Part shown: positions 15,934-23,091 of the stretch, piece after piece
Layout of the letters: the number at the start of each line of letters is the position of its first letter
Position numbering within the stretch: the stretch's first letter is position 1
NCBI GenBank assembly: GCA_025548565.1
Contig: JAJLPB010000002.1
Location: 124,001 to 188,000, forward strand
DNA length: 64,000 bases
Direction of reading: 5' to 3'
From: Rugamonas sp. A1-17
Lineage (GTDB): Bacteria > Pseudomonadota > Gammaproteobacteria > Burkholderiales > Burkholderiaceae_D
Notes under the pieces: model-generated
What the model was told of the DNA's origin: nothing
The model's database searches: none
What the model saw: the letters and a program-made list of their open reading frames with translations, nothing else
Program-made: the position numbers and the translations under genes

Positions 15934-16410
15934 CTAATTCTCGCCGTATACACCGACGCAGACCATGGAGTTGCCCGCGCCCTGTTCGCAGTAAGATTTC
16001 TTCAACTCGTAGCTGGACGTGGCTATATTGTTGAATTTGTAGGGGCCATACCACCCCTTGCCTTTGGTCTTGACGAGATCAATCATTTCCTTAATAAATG
16101 GCTTTCCGTCCACGTCTTTCATAATGTACAAGTTCTTGCCCACCATCTTGGCATTTGCCCCTTGCGCAAGGCAATTGCCATCGAAGTCGTACACAAAGAC
16201 GTATAAATCCCGATCCTTGAACGCGCCGTTCGGATGCTCGTTAAAGCTCTTGTATGCTTTGTCGGGGCCGGCAGACTTGATCAACGCGACCGCCTGCTTC
16301 ACCATCGCCTCCGCCTCCGCCGGGCTGCCGTGCACATCGGCAGCCTGGGCGCCGACAGCGATCCCGGTTCCAAGAATAAGCGCCGAGATTATGGCCAATC
16401 GAATATGCAT
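15934..16410 (-). CDS. Periplasmic single-Cache domain protein
   Basis: A 158-residue exported protein with signal peptide MHIRLAIISALILGTGIAVG (AQA-AD cleavage). The mature part EAEAMVKQAVALIKSAGPDK followed by AFKDRDLYVFVYDFDGNCLA, GKNLYIMKDVDGKPFIKEMI and KGKGWYGPYKFNN is the sCache_2 fold used by sensor proteins to bind small ligands such as carboxylates; DFDG and the FVYD strand are typical. Here it stands alone with no kinase or methyl-accepting domain, as in many Oxalobacteraceae periplasmic Cache proteins thought to act as soluble binding partners. Two C-terminal Cys (SYCEQ, VCVG) could form a disulfide. No operon partner. Confidence 0.82.
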   Translation of the reverse strand: MHIRLAIISALILGTGIAVGAQAADVHGSPAEAEAMVKQAVALIKSAGPDKAYKSFNEHPNGAFKDRDLYVFVYDFDGNCLAQGANAKMVGKNLYIMKDVDGKPFIKEMIDLVKTKGKGWYGPYKFNNIATSSYELKKSYCEQGAGNSMVCVGVYGEN

Positions 16411-16635
16411 TACGAACCTCCATTAAAATCAAACAGGCAACGATGCGGACATGACTGAAGGATTGACAGCGACGTGCGTGAGCACATGAAAAATCGATTC
16501 AATTTTAGCATCGGTGGTGCTGTCCGTCGATCACTGAAATGCCGGCGCCAGTCGCGCGTCCAAATCGATGCCCCAGCGCGCAGTTTTCCTGTTTGGTGCG
16601 TGAGAGCCTGAGTCAACGACGAGACAAACGCCGGG

Positions 16636-18273
16636 CTAGTCCGGCCGGGTGCGCAGCAGTCGCCGTAGCGTCTTCCCGACCGCGGACTTCGGCAGACCGG
16701 GAACAAATTCAACATATTTCGGCTGCTTGTAGGCGGCCAGTCGAGCACGGCAATGCTCCCGCACCTGATCCTCGCTCAAGAGTGCCCCCGCTTCCCTGAC
16801 GACAAAGAGCCGCACGGCTTCCCCCGTCCTTTCGTCCGGCACGCCGATACAGGCCGATTCCAGCACGCCGGGGCAGGACGCCACCGCAGCCTCGATTTCA
16901 TTGGGAAATACATTGAATCCGGACACCAGCACCATGTCCTTCAGGCGATCCACAATCTTGATGAACCCGTCCCCGTCGGCGACGGCGATGTCGCCGGTGC
17001 GCAGGTAGCCGTCCGGCCAAAAGATGCTTGCATTGTCTTGCTCGCGGCGCCAGTAGCCACGCATGACCTGCGGACCACGCACGCAGAGCTCGCCCGATGC
17101 GCCCGGCGCGACTTCATTGCCCAGCTCGTCGCGCAACGAGACGTCGGTGGAAGGCAGCGGCACGCCCACCGTGCCGCTGAACCCGGCCAGATGCAGTGGA
17201 TTGAGCGTGACGATGGGGGAGGTTTCCGACATGCCGAACCCTTCCTTGATGTGCATTCCGGTCAAGGCCTGCCATTTGTCCGAGGTCGCCCGCAGGATCG
17301 CGCTGCCCCCGCCCACCGCGAAGCGCAAGGACGAGAAGTCGAGTTGCTGGAAACGCGGATGGGTCAGCAAATTGGCGTACAAGGTGTTGACGCCCGTGAT
17401 GAAGGTGACACGGTGCTGTTCGAATGTGGCGACCAGGCCATCAAGATCGCGCGGGTTCGCCACCAGCAGGTTCTTGGCGCCCGCCGAGTAGAAGCTCAGG
17501 CAATTCACCATGAGCGCGAAGATGTGGTACAGCGGCAGCGCAGTGAGGACCGTATGGCGGTCCTCGGCAAACAACTCCGGCGTCGCCGCTTTGAACTGCA
17601 GGATGTTGGCGATCAAATTGCCGTGGGATAGCGCGGCCCCCTTGGATATCCCGGTCGTGCCGCCGGTGTACTGGAGATAGATCAGATCCTGGGAGGTCAA
17701 TTCGACAGGATCGAACGCCAGCATCGCGCCGCGCTCGACGGCGTCGGAAAACAGCGTGTACTGCGGCAGGTCCACCGCGATCGGCGCGCCGGCTGTGGCC
17801 GCATGCCCAAGATCGCCGGACTGCAGGACGATGACCTGCCGCACCGGCGCCGTCTTCATCGCCTCCGCCAGCGTGGGCACGGCGCCCGCGAACACGATGA
17901 CGGTGTCGACCTGCGCATCCAGCAATTGGTGCGCAAGCTCGGCCGGCGAATACAGCGGATTGACATTCACCTGCACGGCGCCACTAAGGATCACGCCGAA
18001 CATGGCGACCGGGAACGCCATGATGTTGGGGGCCATGAGCGCGACGCGGTCCCCCTTGGCGATACCGAGCACGGCCTGCAGGTAGGCGGCGAACTGGCGC
18101 GACAGCCGTTCGACGTCCCGGTAGCTGAGTTCTCCCCCCTGCCCGACGAAGGCGGGCCGGTCGGCATAGCGCGCGACCGATTCCTGGAACAGATGCGCGA
18201 CGGACGAATAACGGCCGCTGTCGATTTCCTTCGGTACGCGGTCGCCGTAGATCTTGTGCCAGGTTCGTTCCAT
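16636..18273 (-). CDS. fadD: Long-chain fatty acid--CoA ligase (AMP-forming)
   Basis: A 545-residue acyl-activating enzyme that adenylates a fatty acid and transfers it to CoA. The start at 18273 (MERTWHKIYGDRVPKEID) is chosen for the AGGAG four bases upstream and because it equals the usual FadD N-terminus. P-loop YTGGTTGISKGA, A5 motif GFGMSETSP, A8 hinge YLRTGDIAVADGDGFIKIVD and A10 PKSAVGKTLRR are all present. It is divergent from an NADH:flavin oxidoreductase gene; the shared 282-bp region contains palindromes resembling the operator of the HxlR gene at 19854, so the three probably form one regulon for degradation of an unsaturated or unusual fatty acid. Confidence 0.88.
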   Translation of the reverse strand: MERTWHKIYGDRVPKEIDSGRYSSVAHLFQESVARYADRPAFVGQGGELSYRDVERLSRQFAAYLQAVLGIAKGDRVALMAPNIMAFPVAMFGVILSGAVQVNVNPLYSPAELAHQLLDAQVDTVIVFAGAVPTLAEAMKTAPVRQVIVLQSGDLGHAATAGAPIAVDLPQYTLFSDAVERGAMLAFDPVELTSQDLIYLQYTGGTTGISKGAALSHGNLIANILQFKAATPELFAEDRHTVLTALPLYHIFALMVNCLSFYSAGAKNLLVANPRDLDGLVATFEQHRVTFITGVNTLYANLLTHPRFQQLDFSSLRFAVGGGSAILRATSDKWQALTGMHIKEGFGMSETSPIVTLNPLHLAGFSGTVGVPLPSTDVSLRDELGNEVAPGASGELCVRGPQVMRGYWRREQDNASIFWPDGYLRTGDIAVADGDGFIKIVDRLKDMVLVSGFNVFPNEIEAAVASCPGVLESACIGVPDERTGEAVRLFVVREAGALLSEDQVREHCRARLAAYKQPKYVEFVPGLPKSAVGKTLRRLLRTRPD

Positions 18274-18359
18274 ATGTCTCCTCATTGCGGTCCCATCGAC
18301 CGTTGTGATTGCAATTAAAGCCCGCACCCAACGGCGCGGTGCAATTTTGATTGTATTTA

Positions 18360-18366
18360 TAGTGCG
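18360..18366 (-). promoter_or_regulatory. HxlR-type operator half-site overlapping the fadD -10 region
   Basis: TAGTGCG here equals the right arm of the perfect palindrome at 19826-19850. On the minus strand it reads CGCACTA running into TATAAA, a plausible -10 for fadD. The second arm is not conserved, so this is a half-site at best. Confidence 0.4.
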
Positions 18367-18430
18367 ACCATCATATTTGCAATTCTCAATTATCCTGAGG
18401 CGCATTCACTCCTGCCGGCACCACAATATT

Positions 18431-18475
18431 TTGACAAATATGATGGACACAATCTATTATACAAATCGTATAGTA
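18431..18475 (+). promoter_or_regulatory. Sigma-70 promoter with overlapping operator palindrome
   Basis: TTGACA at 18431-18436 and TATTAT at 18455-18460, spaced by 18 bp, form a near-consensus sigma-70 promoter for the flavin oxidoreductase gene at 18556. A palindrome with 8-bp arms TATTATAC (18455-18462) and GTATAGTA (18468-18475), one mismatch and a 5-bp spacer, covers the -10 box, the expected site for a repressor. The half GTATAGT also occurs in the operator before the HxlR gene. Confidence 0.65.
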
Positions 18476-18555
18476 ACCGGGTCAAGGGCAACATGCGCAA
18501 GCGCTGCCACTCCCGCTCCGGCAAGACTATTTATCCAACCGTTGAAGGTAACAGC

Positions 18556-19797
18556 ATGGCCGATTACTCCACTCCCTTGTTGACCCAGTCCTTGCGCCTG
18601 CCGAATGGGAGCATCATCCGCAACCGACTCGCCAAGGCGGCGACCAGCGAGACGCTGGCCACCTACGCCAACAGGCCGACGCCGCGCCTGGTGCAGCTGT
18701 ACCAGCGCTGGGCCGCTTCCGGCGTCGGCCTGCTCATCACCGGCAACGTGATGATCGACCGCCGCGCCCTGGGCGAACCCGGCAACGTCGTCATCGAGGA
18801 CGAATCCGATTTACCCATGCTGGAGCGCTGGGCGCGCGCGGCGACCGACCAGGACGCGTCGATCTGGGTCCAGCTCAACCACCCTGGCAAGCAGTCGACC
18901 AAGGGACTGAACGCCAGCAACCTCGCGCCGTCGGCCGTCCCCTTCAGCAAGGAGATGGCGGCGCTGTTCGAGACACCGCGCGAAGCCACCGACGCGGAAA
19001 TCAAGGACATCATCCAGCGCTTCGGACGTAGCGCGGCCATCTGCAAGAAGGCCGGCTTTAGCGGGGTGCAAATTCACGCCGCGCACGGCTACCTGATCAA
19101 TCAATTCCTTTCGCCCCACCACAATCAGCGCGACGACGACTGGGGCGGCAGCACCGAAAAGCGGCGCCGCTTTCTGCTGGCCGTGTACGCCGAGATCCGG
19201 CGCCAGGTCGGGCCGCATTATCCGGTCGCCATCAAACTCAATTCCGCCGACTTCCAGCGCGGCGGTTTCACCGAGGAGGAATCGCTGGCGACTGTCCAGG
19301 CGCTGGCTGACGCCGGCATCGACCTGGTGGAAATCTCGGGAGGCACCTACGAGACCGGCGTCGCGCAACCAAAGAAGGCTTCCAGCCAGGCGCGCGAGGC
19401 CTATTTCATCGAATTCGCGGAAAAGGTGCGCGCCACCGTGCGCGTGCCATTGATGGTCACGGGTGGCTTCCGCAGTGCGGGCGGCATGGATGCGGCGCTG
19501 CGCTCGGGCGCGGTGGACATGGTTGGCGTGGCGCGCCTGATGGTCATCGATCCGGATGCCCCGGCCGCATTGCTGCAAGGGCGGGACAGCGGGCGGCAGG
19601 TGCGCCCCATCAAAACCGGCATCAAGCAAATCGACAGCCTGGGTGTGATGGAGGTGCTGTGGTATGAACAGCAGATCAAACGGATCGCCGCCGGTGGCGA
19701 GCCGCGCCCCAACGAAAGCGGCCTGTGGGCCTTCGTCAAGTCGCTTGTGCTGAGCGGCTGGGGCACGTTCAAGACCCGGCGCCTGCGCGCGCGATAG
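18556..19797 (+). CDS. NADH:flavin oxidoreductase (old yellow enzyme family)
   Basis: A 413-residue FMN enzyme of the single-domain OYE type related to the N-terminal half of 2,4-dienoyl-CoA reductase. MADYSTPLLTQSLRLPNGSI and NRLAKAATSETLA open the TIM barrel; VQIHAAHGYLINQFLSPHHN carries the substrate-binding His-x-x-His type motif and YPVAIKLNSADFQRGG / VDMVGVARLMVIDPDAP the FMN phosphate-binding strands. ATG at 18556 follows GAAGG. It lacks the FeS and flavodoxin-like C-terminal domains of true dienoyl-CoA reductases. Divergent from fadD and followed by an HxlR regulator, it likely reduces an activated C=C bond during catabolism of a fatty or terpenoid acid. Confidence 0.87.
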   Translation: MADYSTPLLTQSLRLPNGSIIRNRLAKAATSETLATYANRPTPRLVQLYQRWAASGVGLLITGNVMIDRRALGEPGNVVIEDESDLPMLERWARAATDQDASIWVQLNHPGKQSTKGLNASNLAPSAVPFSKEMAALFETPREATDAEIKDIIQRFGRSAAICKKAGFSGVQIHAAHGYLINQFLSPHHNQRDDDWGGSTEKRRRFLLAVYAEIRRQVGPHYPVAIKLNSADFQRGGFTEEESLATVQALADAGIDLVEISGGTYETGVAQPKKASSQAREAYFIEFAEKVRATVRVPLMVTGGFRSAGGMDAALRSGAVDMVGVARLMVIDPDAPAALLQGRDSGRQVRPIKTGIKQIDSLGVMEVLWYEQQIKRIAAGGEPRPNESGLWAFVKSLVLSGWGTFKTRRLRAR

Positions 19798-19818
19798 AGG
19801 GACGCGGCGGCGGCCGGC

Positions 19819-19850
19819 TTGACGTCGCACTACATAGTTAGTATAGTGCG
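19819..19850 (+). promoter_or_regulatory. Promoter and operator of the HxlR gene; probable leaderless transcript
   Basis: TTGACG (19819-19824) and TATAGT (19842-19847) are spaced by 17 bp. A perfect inverted repeat CGCACTA (19826-19832) / TAGTGCG (19844-19850) with an 11-bp spacer covers the spacer and -10 box. Transcription from this promoter would begin at or within a few bases of the ATG at 19854, which has no ribosome site, so the mRNA is probably leaderless. The overlap suggests autorepression. Confidence 0.65.
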
Positions 19851-19853
19851 AGA

Positions 19854-20504
19854 ATGGCAAATAAAACATATGGTCAGCTTTGTCCGATCGCCCGCGCGAT
19901 GGATGTCCTCGGCGATCGCTGGACCCTGCTGTTGGTCCGTGAGCTGCTGCTCGGACCAAAGCGCTTCAAGGACTTGCTGGGCAGGCTGCCGGCCATGGGG
20001 GCGAACCGCCTGTCGGAACGCCTGGCGATGCTGGTCGACAGCGGCGTCATTCGTCCCGCCGCCCAGCCCACCCCGGCCTACGAACTGACCGAATATGGCG
20101 AACAATTACGGCAACCAGTGATCGCGCTCGGGGTATGGGGACTGGGGCTGCCGGTTGACGCCCGCATCGATCCGGCCAGCGCACGCGCGGAACTGATCGC
20201 GCTCTGCCTTACCGGCGTCAGCGATCCCAGCGCCAGCGCCGGTGTGCGCGAGGTGGTGGAATTCGAGGTCGGCGACGAGGTCTTCCACATTTCGATCGAC
20301 GACGGCCAGGTGTCGGCACGTTCCGGACCAGCCGCGGAACCCGCCCAGTTGCAGGTGCGATGCGACTTGGAGACTTTCATGAAGCTGGCACAGGGACAGG
20401 CCACACCGGCGGAGGCGCTCCGCGCCGGGCGCGCCAGTCTGCTGCGAGGCAGCCAGCGCAACCTCACACAGGTCTTCAAACTGCTGGCCTACCGCCAGCC
20501 CTGA
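19854..20504 (+). CDS. HxlR-type regulator with C-terminal SCP2-like domain
   Basis: A 216-residue regulator, about 100 residues longer than a minimal HxlR protein. Residues 1-100 form the winged helix: YGQLCPIARAMDVLGDRWTL with the conserved Cys, LLGPKRFKDLLGRLPAMGAN, recognition helix and PAYELTEYGEQL wing. The C-terminal part (about 115-215) with VEFEVGDEVFHISIDDGQVS, LQVRCDLETFMKLAQGQATP and EALRAGRASLLRG resembles the SCP2 sterol-carrier fold, a plausible lipid-sensing domain. It starts at ATG 19854 directly after its own promoter/operator. Shared half-sites at the fadD and flavin oxidoreductase promoters suggest it controls those genes in response to a hydrophobic ligand or acyl-CoA. 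Confidence 0.82.
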   Translation: MANKTYGQLCPIARAMDVLGDRWTLLLVRELLLGPKRFKDLLGRLPAMGANRLSERLAMLVDSGVIRPAAQPTPAYELTEYGEQLRQPVIALGVWGLGLPVDARIDPASARAELIALCLTGVSDPSASAGVREVVEFEVGDEVFHISIDDGQVSARSGPAAEPAQLQVRCDLETFMKLAQGQATPAEALRAGRASLLRGSQRNLTQVFKLLAYRQP

Positions 20505-20592
20505 ACCAGTGCCCAGGGCTGGTGCGGCGTCGACGCGACGCCTGGCCGGCTGTCACTTCATCCGCACCACGCCCCTGCCCTTTGCCCGCCAG

Positions 20593-20627
20593 TTGAACAC
20601 ACTGCCTTGTGGGCAGTGTGCGTTCAA
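20593..20627. terminator. Bidirectional stem-loop between convergent genes
   Basis: CACACTGCC (20598-20606) pairs with GGCAGTGTG (20612-20620) around a 5-base loop, and TTGAA / TTCAA extend the stem beyond a small bulge. It lies between the stops of the HxlR gene and the leftward membrane-protein gene. No strong U-tract follows, so it is a probable but not classical terminator. Confidence 0.55.
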
Positions 20628-20629
20628 GC

Positions 20630-21028
20630 CTACCGGCGGCGCCGAATCACGTCGGCCTGCTCGCGGCCCACATACAGCAACCCCAGCGCGCCGGCGACTT
20701 CGATACAAACGGCGCCCAGGATCGCCGGCGTGGCGTGGCCGGCGGCCAGTTCATACACGCCCAGCCCGGCCAACATCAGACAGACCACCAGGCCGCCACG
20801 GATCAGGGCGGAACGGGCCGGTGAATGTGGCGCGTGCCTGGCGGCGAAGAACATCACTGCCACGCCTGCATAGAGCGCCGCCCCGCGCCGTCCGACCAGC
20901 GCCACCGCCGGGGTGGATGCCACACCCCAATCGGCAAGCAGCACATTGGGCGCGCACAGCCAAACCAAGGCCAGGCCGGAAAACAGCAGCGCGAACACAT
21001 ACGCCAACATGCGGAAGCTCAGCTTCAT
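20630..21028 (-). CDS. Small four-helix membrane protein
   Basis: A 132-residue integral membrane protein with four hydrophobic segments: MLAYVFALLFSGLALVWLCA, ALVGRRGAALYAGVAVMFFA, ALIRGGLVVCLMLAGLGVYE and AILGAVCIEVAGALGLLYVG. Loops are short and the C-terminus is basic (VIRRRR). The size and pattern resemble DUF4345-type proteins, but I cannot assign a family with confidence. It starts 4 bp after the stop of the alkene reductase gene and is therefore the last gene of an SDR-OYE-membrane protein operon. Its role is unknown. Confidence 0.75.
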   Translation of the reverse strand: MKLSFRMLAYVFALLFSGLALVWLCAPNVLLADWGVASTPAVALVGRRGAALYAGVAVMFFAARHAPHSPARSALIRGGLVVCLMLAGLGVYELAAGHATPAILGAVCIEVAGALGLLYVGREQADVIRRRR

Positions 21029-21032
21029 CGGT

Positions 21033-22112
21033 TCAAGCCGCCAGCGCCGGATAGTCGGTATAACCGGCCGCCCCCGGCGTATAGAAGGTGCTGGGGTCGG
21101 CCTGGTTCAGCGGATGATCACCGCGCATGCGTTCAACCAGATCGGGATTGGCCAGGAATGGCCGGCCCATGGCGATCAGATCCGCCTGCCCTTCGACCAG
21201 CGCCCGTTCCGCGCCCGCCTTGTCGTAGCCGCCGGCCAGGATGAAGGGGCCGTCGAACGCGGCGCGCAACGCCGCCTTCAACGACGCCGGCACTGGCGGC
21301 GCCCCCAACGGCGAGTGGTCCAGCACATGCACATACATCAGCCCCAGCGCGGACAGCTCCTTGACCAGCGCCACATACTGCTGGTCCACCCCATCATAGC
21401 CGCCGGTGGCGTTGAAGACCCCATGGGGCGACAGGCGAATGCCGACCCGCGCGGCGCCGATCTCGTGCGCGACGGCGCGCGCGACCTCGAGCACCAGGCG
21501 GTTGCGGCCCCCGGCGCTGCCGCCATAACCATCGGCGCGCTGGTTCACGTTGAGGTTCAGGAACTGCTCCAGCAGATAACCATTGGCGGCGTGCAGCTCG
21601 ACGCCGTCGAAGCCAGCGCCGATGGCCAGGCGCGCGGCCTCGGCGTACTCGCGCACGACCGCCTCGATATCGGCCGTGCTCATCGCGCGCGGCGTCGAAT
21701 GCGGCTGGCTACCCTGGCTATCGGTCCACATCTCGCCCGGGCAGACCTCCGCCGACGGCCCCAGCACCTCGGCCCCGGCCGGCAGATTGGCTACGTGCCC
21801 CACCCGCCCGGTATGCATCAGCTGCACCACGATCTTGCCGCCCCGTGCGTGCACCGCATCGGTCACCTGCTTCCAGCCCTGGACGTGGGCGTCGTTGTAC
21901 AGGCCAGGTATGCGCGCGTAGCCAAGGCCATTGGGCGACGGCGAGGTGCCTTCCGTGATGATGAGCCCGGCGGTGGCGCGCTGGGCATAATAGGTCGCCA
22001 TCAGGCTGTTGGGCGTGTTATTGTCCACGGCGCGGCTGCGCGTCAGGGGCGCCATCACGGCGCGATTATTCAGCTGGATGCCACGCAGGGCATAGGGATC
22101 AAATAGCATCAT
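21033..22112 (-). CDS. Alkene reductase, old yellow enzyme (NemA/OYE type)
   Basis: A 359-residue FMN-dependent ene-reductase using NADPH to reduce activated C=C bonds or nitro compounds. LFDPYALRGIQLNNRAVMAP then LTRSRA is the classical OYE N-terminus; IVVQLMHTGRVGH, FDGVELHAANGYLLEQFLNL (substrate-binding HAAN) and NQRADGYGGSAGGRNRLVLE are diagnostic; LIAMGRPFLANPDL closes the FMN site. AGGATG precedes the double ATG. It follows an SDR gene by 34 bp and precedes a small membrane protein by 4 bp. It differs clearly from the larger OYE at 18556. Electrophile detoxification is likely. Confidence 0.92.
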   Translation of the reverse strand: MMLFDPYALRGIQLNNRAVMAPLTRSRAVDNNTPNSLMATYYAQRATAGLIITEGTSPSPNGLGYARIPGLYNDAHVQGWKQVTDAVHARGGKIVVQLMHTGRVGHVANLPAGAEVLGPSAEVCPGEMWTDSQGSQPHSTPRAMSTADIEAVVREYAEAARLAIGAGFDGVELHAANGYLLEQFLNLNVNQRADGYGGSAGGRNRLVLEVARAVAHEIGAARVGIRLSPHGVFNATGGYDGVDQQYVALVKELSALGLMYVHVLDHSPLGAPPVPASLKAALRAAFDGPFILAGGYDKAGAERALVEGQADLIAMGRPFLANPDLVERMRGDHPLNQADPSTFYTPGAAGYTDYPALAA

Positions 22113-22146
22113 TGTTCATCCTGTCAAAGTGTTGCGGTTGTAAAAA

Positions 22147-22944
22147 TCAGGCCGTCAACAGACGGCCGGCCACCTGGCCCGTTTGGGACGCGCTGAAGAG
22201 CGCGGCGCGCGCCGTCTCGAAGCCTTCGATCAGCCGCGCGTCGGCCACCGATGGCCACGTGATCTCCTCGCCCTGGTCGAGCGCCGACAGGGCCGCGTCC
22301 ACCAGGACATCGGTCGCCATCACGGTTTGGGGATCGAGCGCGGACAGCGGCACGCCTGAGTTGTCCCACACTTCGGTGGCGGTGGCGGCCGGCAGCACCA
22401 CCTGGACCCGCACGCCCGTGCCGGCCAGTTCCTGCTGCAGGCCACGGCTGAAGGCCAGCAGATAGGACTTGCTGCCGCTATAGACGGAACTGACAGCCAG
22501 GCTGTTCACCGCCAATACCGAGGCGATGTTGATGACCACCCCTTCATTGCGCGCCAGCAGGCCAGGCAGGACGGCATGCGTCAAGCGCGTGGGGGCCGTG
22601 ATATTCAGCGCGATCTGAGCCAGGGAGTCGTGCGCGGCAGCATGCGCGATCGGCGCGAGCCGGGCGATGCCGGCATTGTTGACCAGCATGCTGATGGCGG
22701 GATTGCTGGCCAGTAGCTGCTCGACGGCCGCCACGCCCGCCTCGGTCGCGAGGTCGGCCACCAGGCAGTCGACACGCACGCCATGCGCTTGCTCGATGCC
22801 ACTGGCCAGCGCCCGCAAGCGGTCCTCGCGGCGCGCCACCAGGACGAGCTGGTATCCCCGCGCGGCAAGCCGGTCGGCATAGACCGCGCCTATGCCGGAC
22901 GAGGCGCCGGTCACCACTGCGATTTTTTCGGAAGTAACAGACAT
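22147..22944 (-). CDS. SDR family NAD(P)-dependent oxidoreductase
   Basis: A 265-residue classical short-chain dehydrogenase. IAVVTGASSGIGAVYADRLA is the nucleotide-binding TGxxxGIG motif, SMLVNNAGIARLAP the NNAG strand, and SSVYSGSKSYLLAFSRGLQQ holds the catalytic Tyr and Lys. VARRE after the second strand favours NADP. The ATG at 22944 has AAGGA upstream; the frame extends further but without a start supported by sequence. It heads an operon with the alkene reductase and a membrane protein. Two palindromic operators lie upstream (22969 and 23048). The substrate is unknown. Confidence 0.9.
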   Translation of the reverse strand: MSVTSEKIAVVTGASSGIGAVYADRLAARGYQLVLVARREDRLRALASGIEQAHGVRVDCLVADLATEAGVAAVEQLLASNPAISMLVNNAGIARLAPIAHAAAHDSLAQIALNITAPTRLTHAVLPGLLARNEGVVINIASVLAVNSLAVSSVYSGSKSYLLAFSRGLQQELAGTGVRVQVVLPAATATEVWDNSGVPLSALDPQTVMATDVLVDAALSALDQGEEITWPSVADARLIEGFETARAALFSASQTGQVAGRLLTA

Positions 22945-22968
22945 GATCAAATCCTTAAGGTTGGGCAC

Positions 22969-22990
22969 AAATATGACGTTCGTCATATTT
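22969..22990. promoter_or_regulatory. Operator palindrome upstream of the SDR operon
   Basis: AAATATGACG (22969-22978) and CGTCATATTT (22981-22990) form a perfect 10-bp inverted repeat with a 2-bp centre (TT), 25 bp upstream of the SDR start codon. The size and symmetry fit a TetR-family operator. A second copy with the core ATGATGATCGTCAT is at 23048. Confidence 0.65.
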
Positions 22991-23047
22991 TTATGCAAAA
23001 AAACTCGGTAGCGCAAGCCTCTTCCGGGCCTGCGCATAACTCCAATT

Positions 23048-23061
23048 ATGATGATCGTCAT
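23048..23061. promoter_or_regulatory. Second operator copy upstream of the SDR operon
   Basis: ATGATGATCGTCAT is a 14-bp palindrome with a single mismatched pair and agrees with the core ATGACGTTCGTCAT of the site at 22969 except at three positions. It lies between the stop of the RND gene and the SDR gene. TATGATGATC here (23047-23056) is also found in the 32-bp palindrome at 32999-33030. Confidence 0.5.
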
Positions 23062-23091
23062 TTATAAAGTCAAGGACTGGATGAGGATTAC

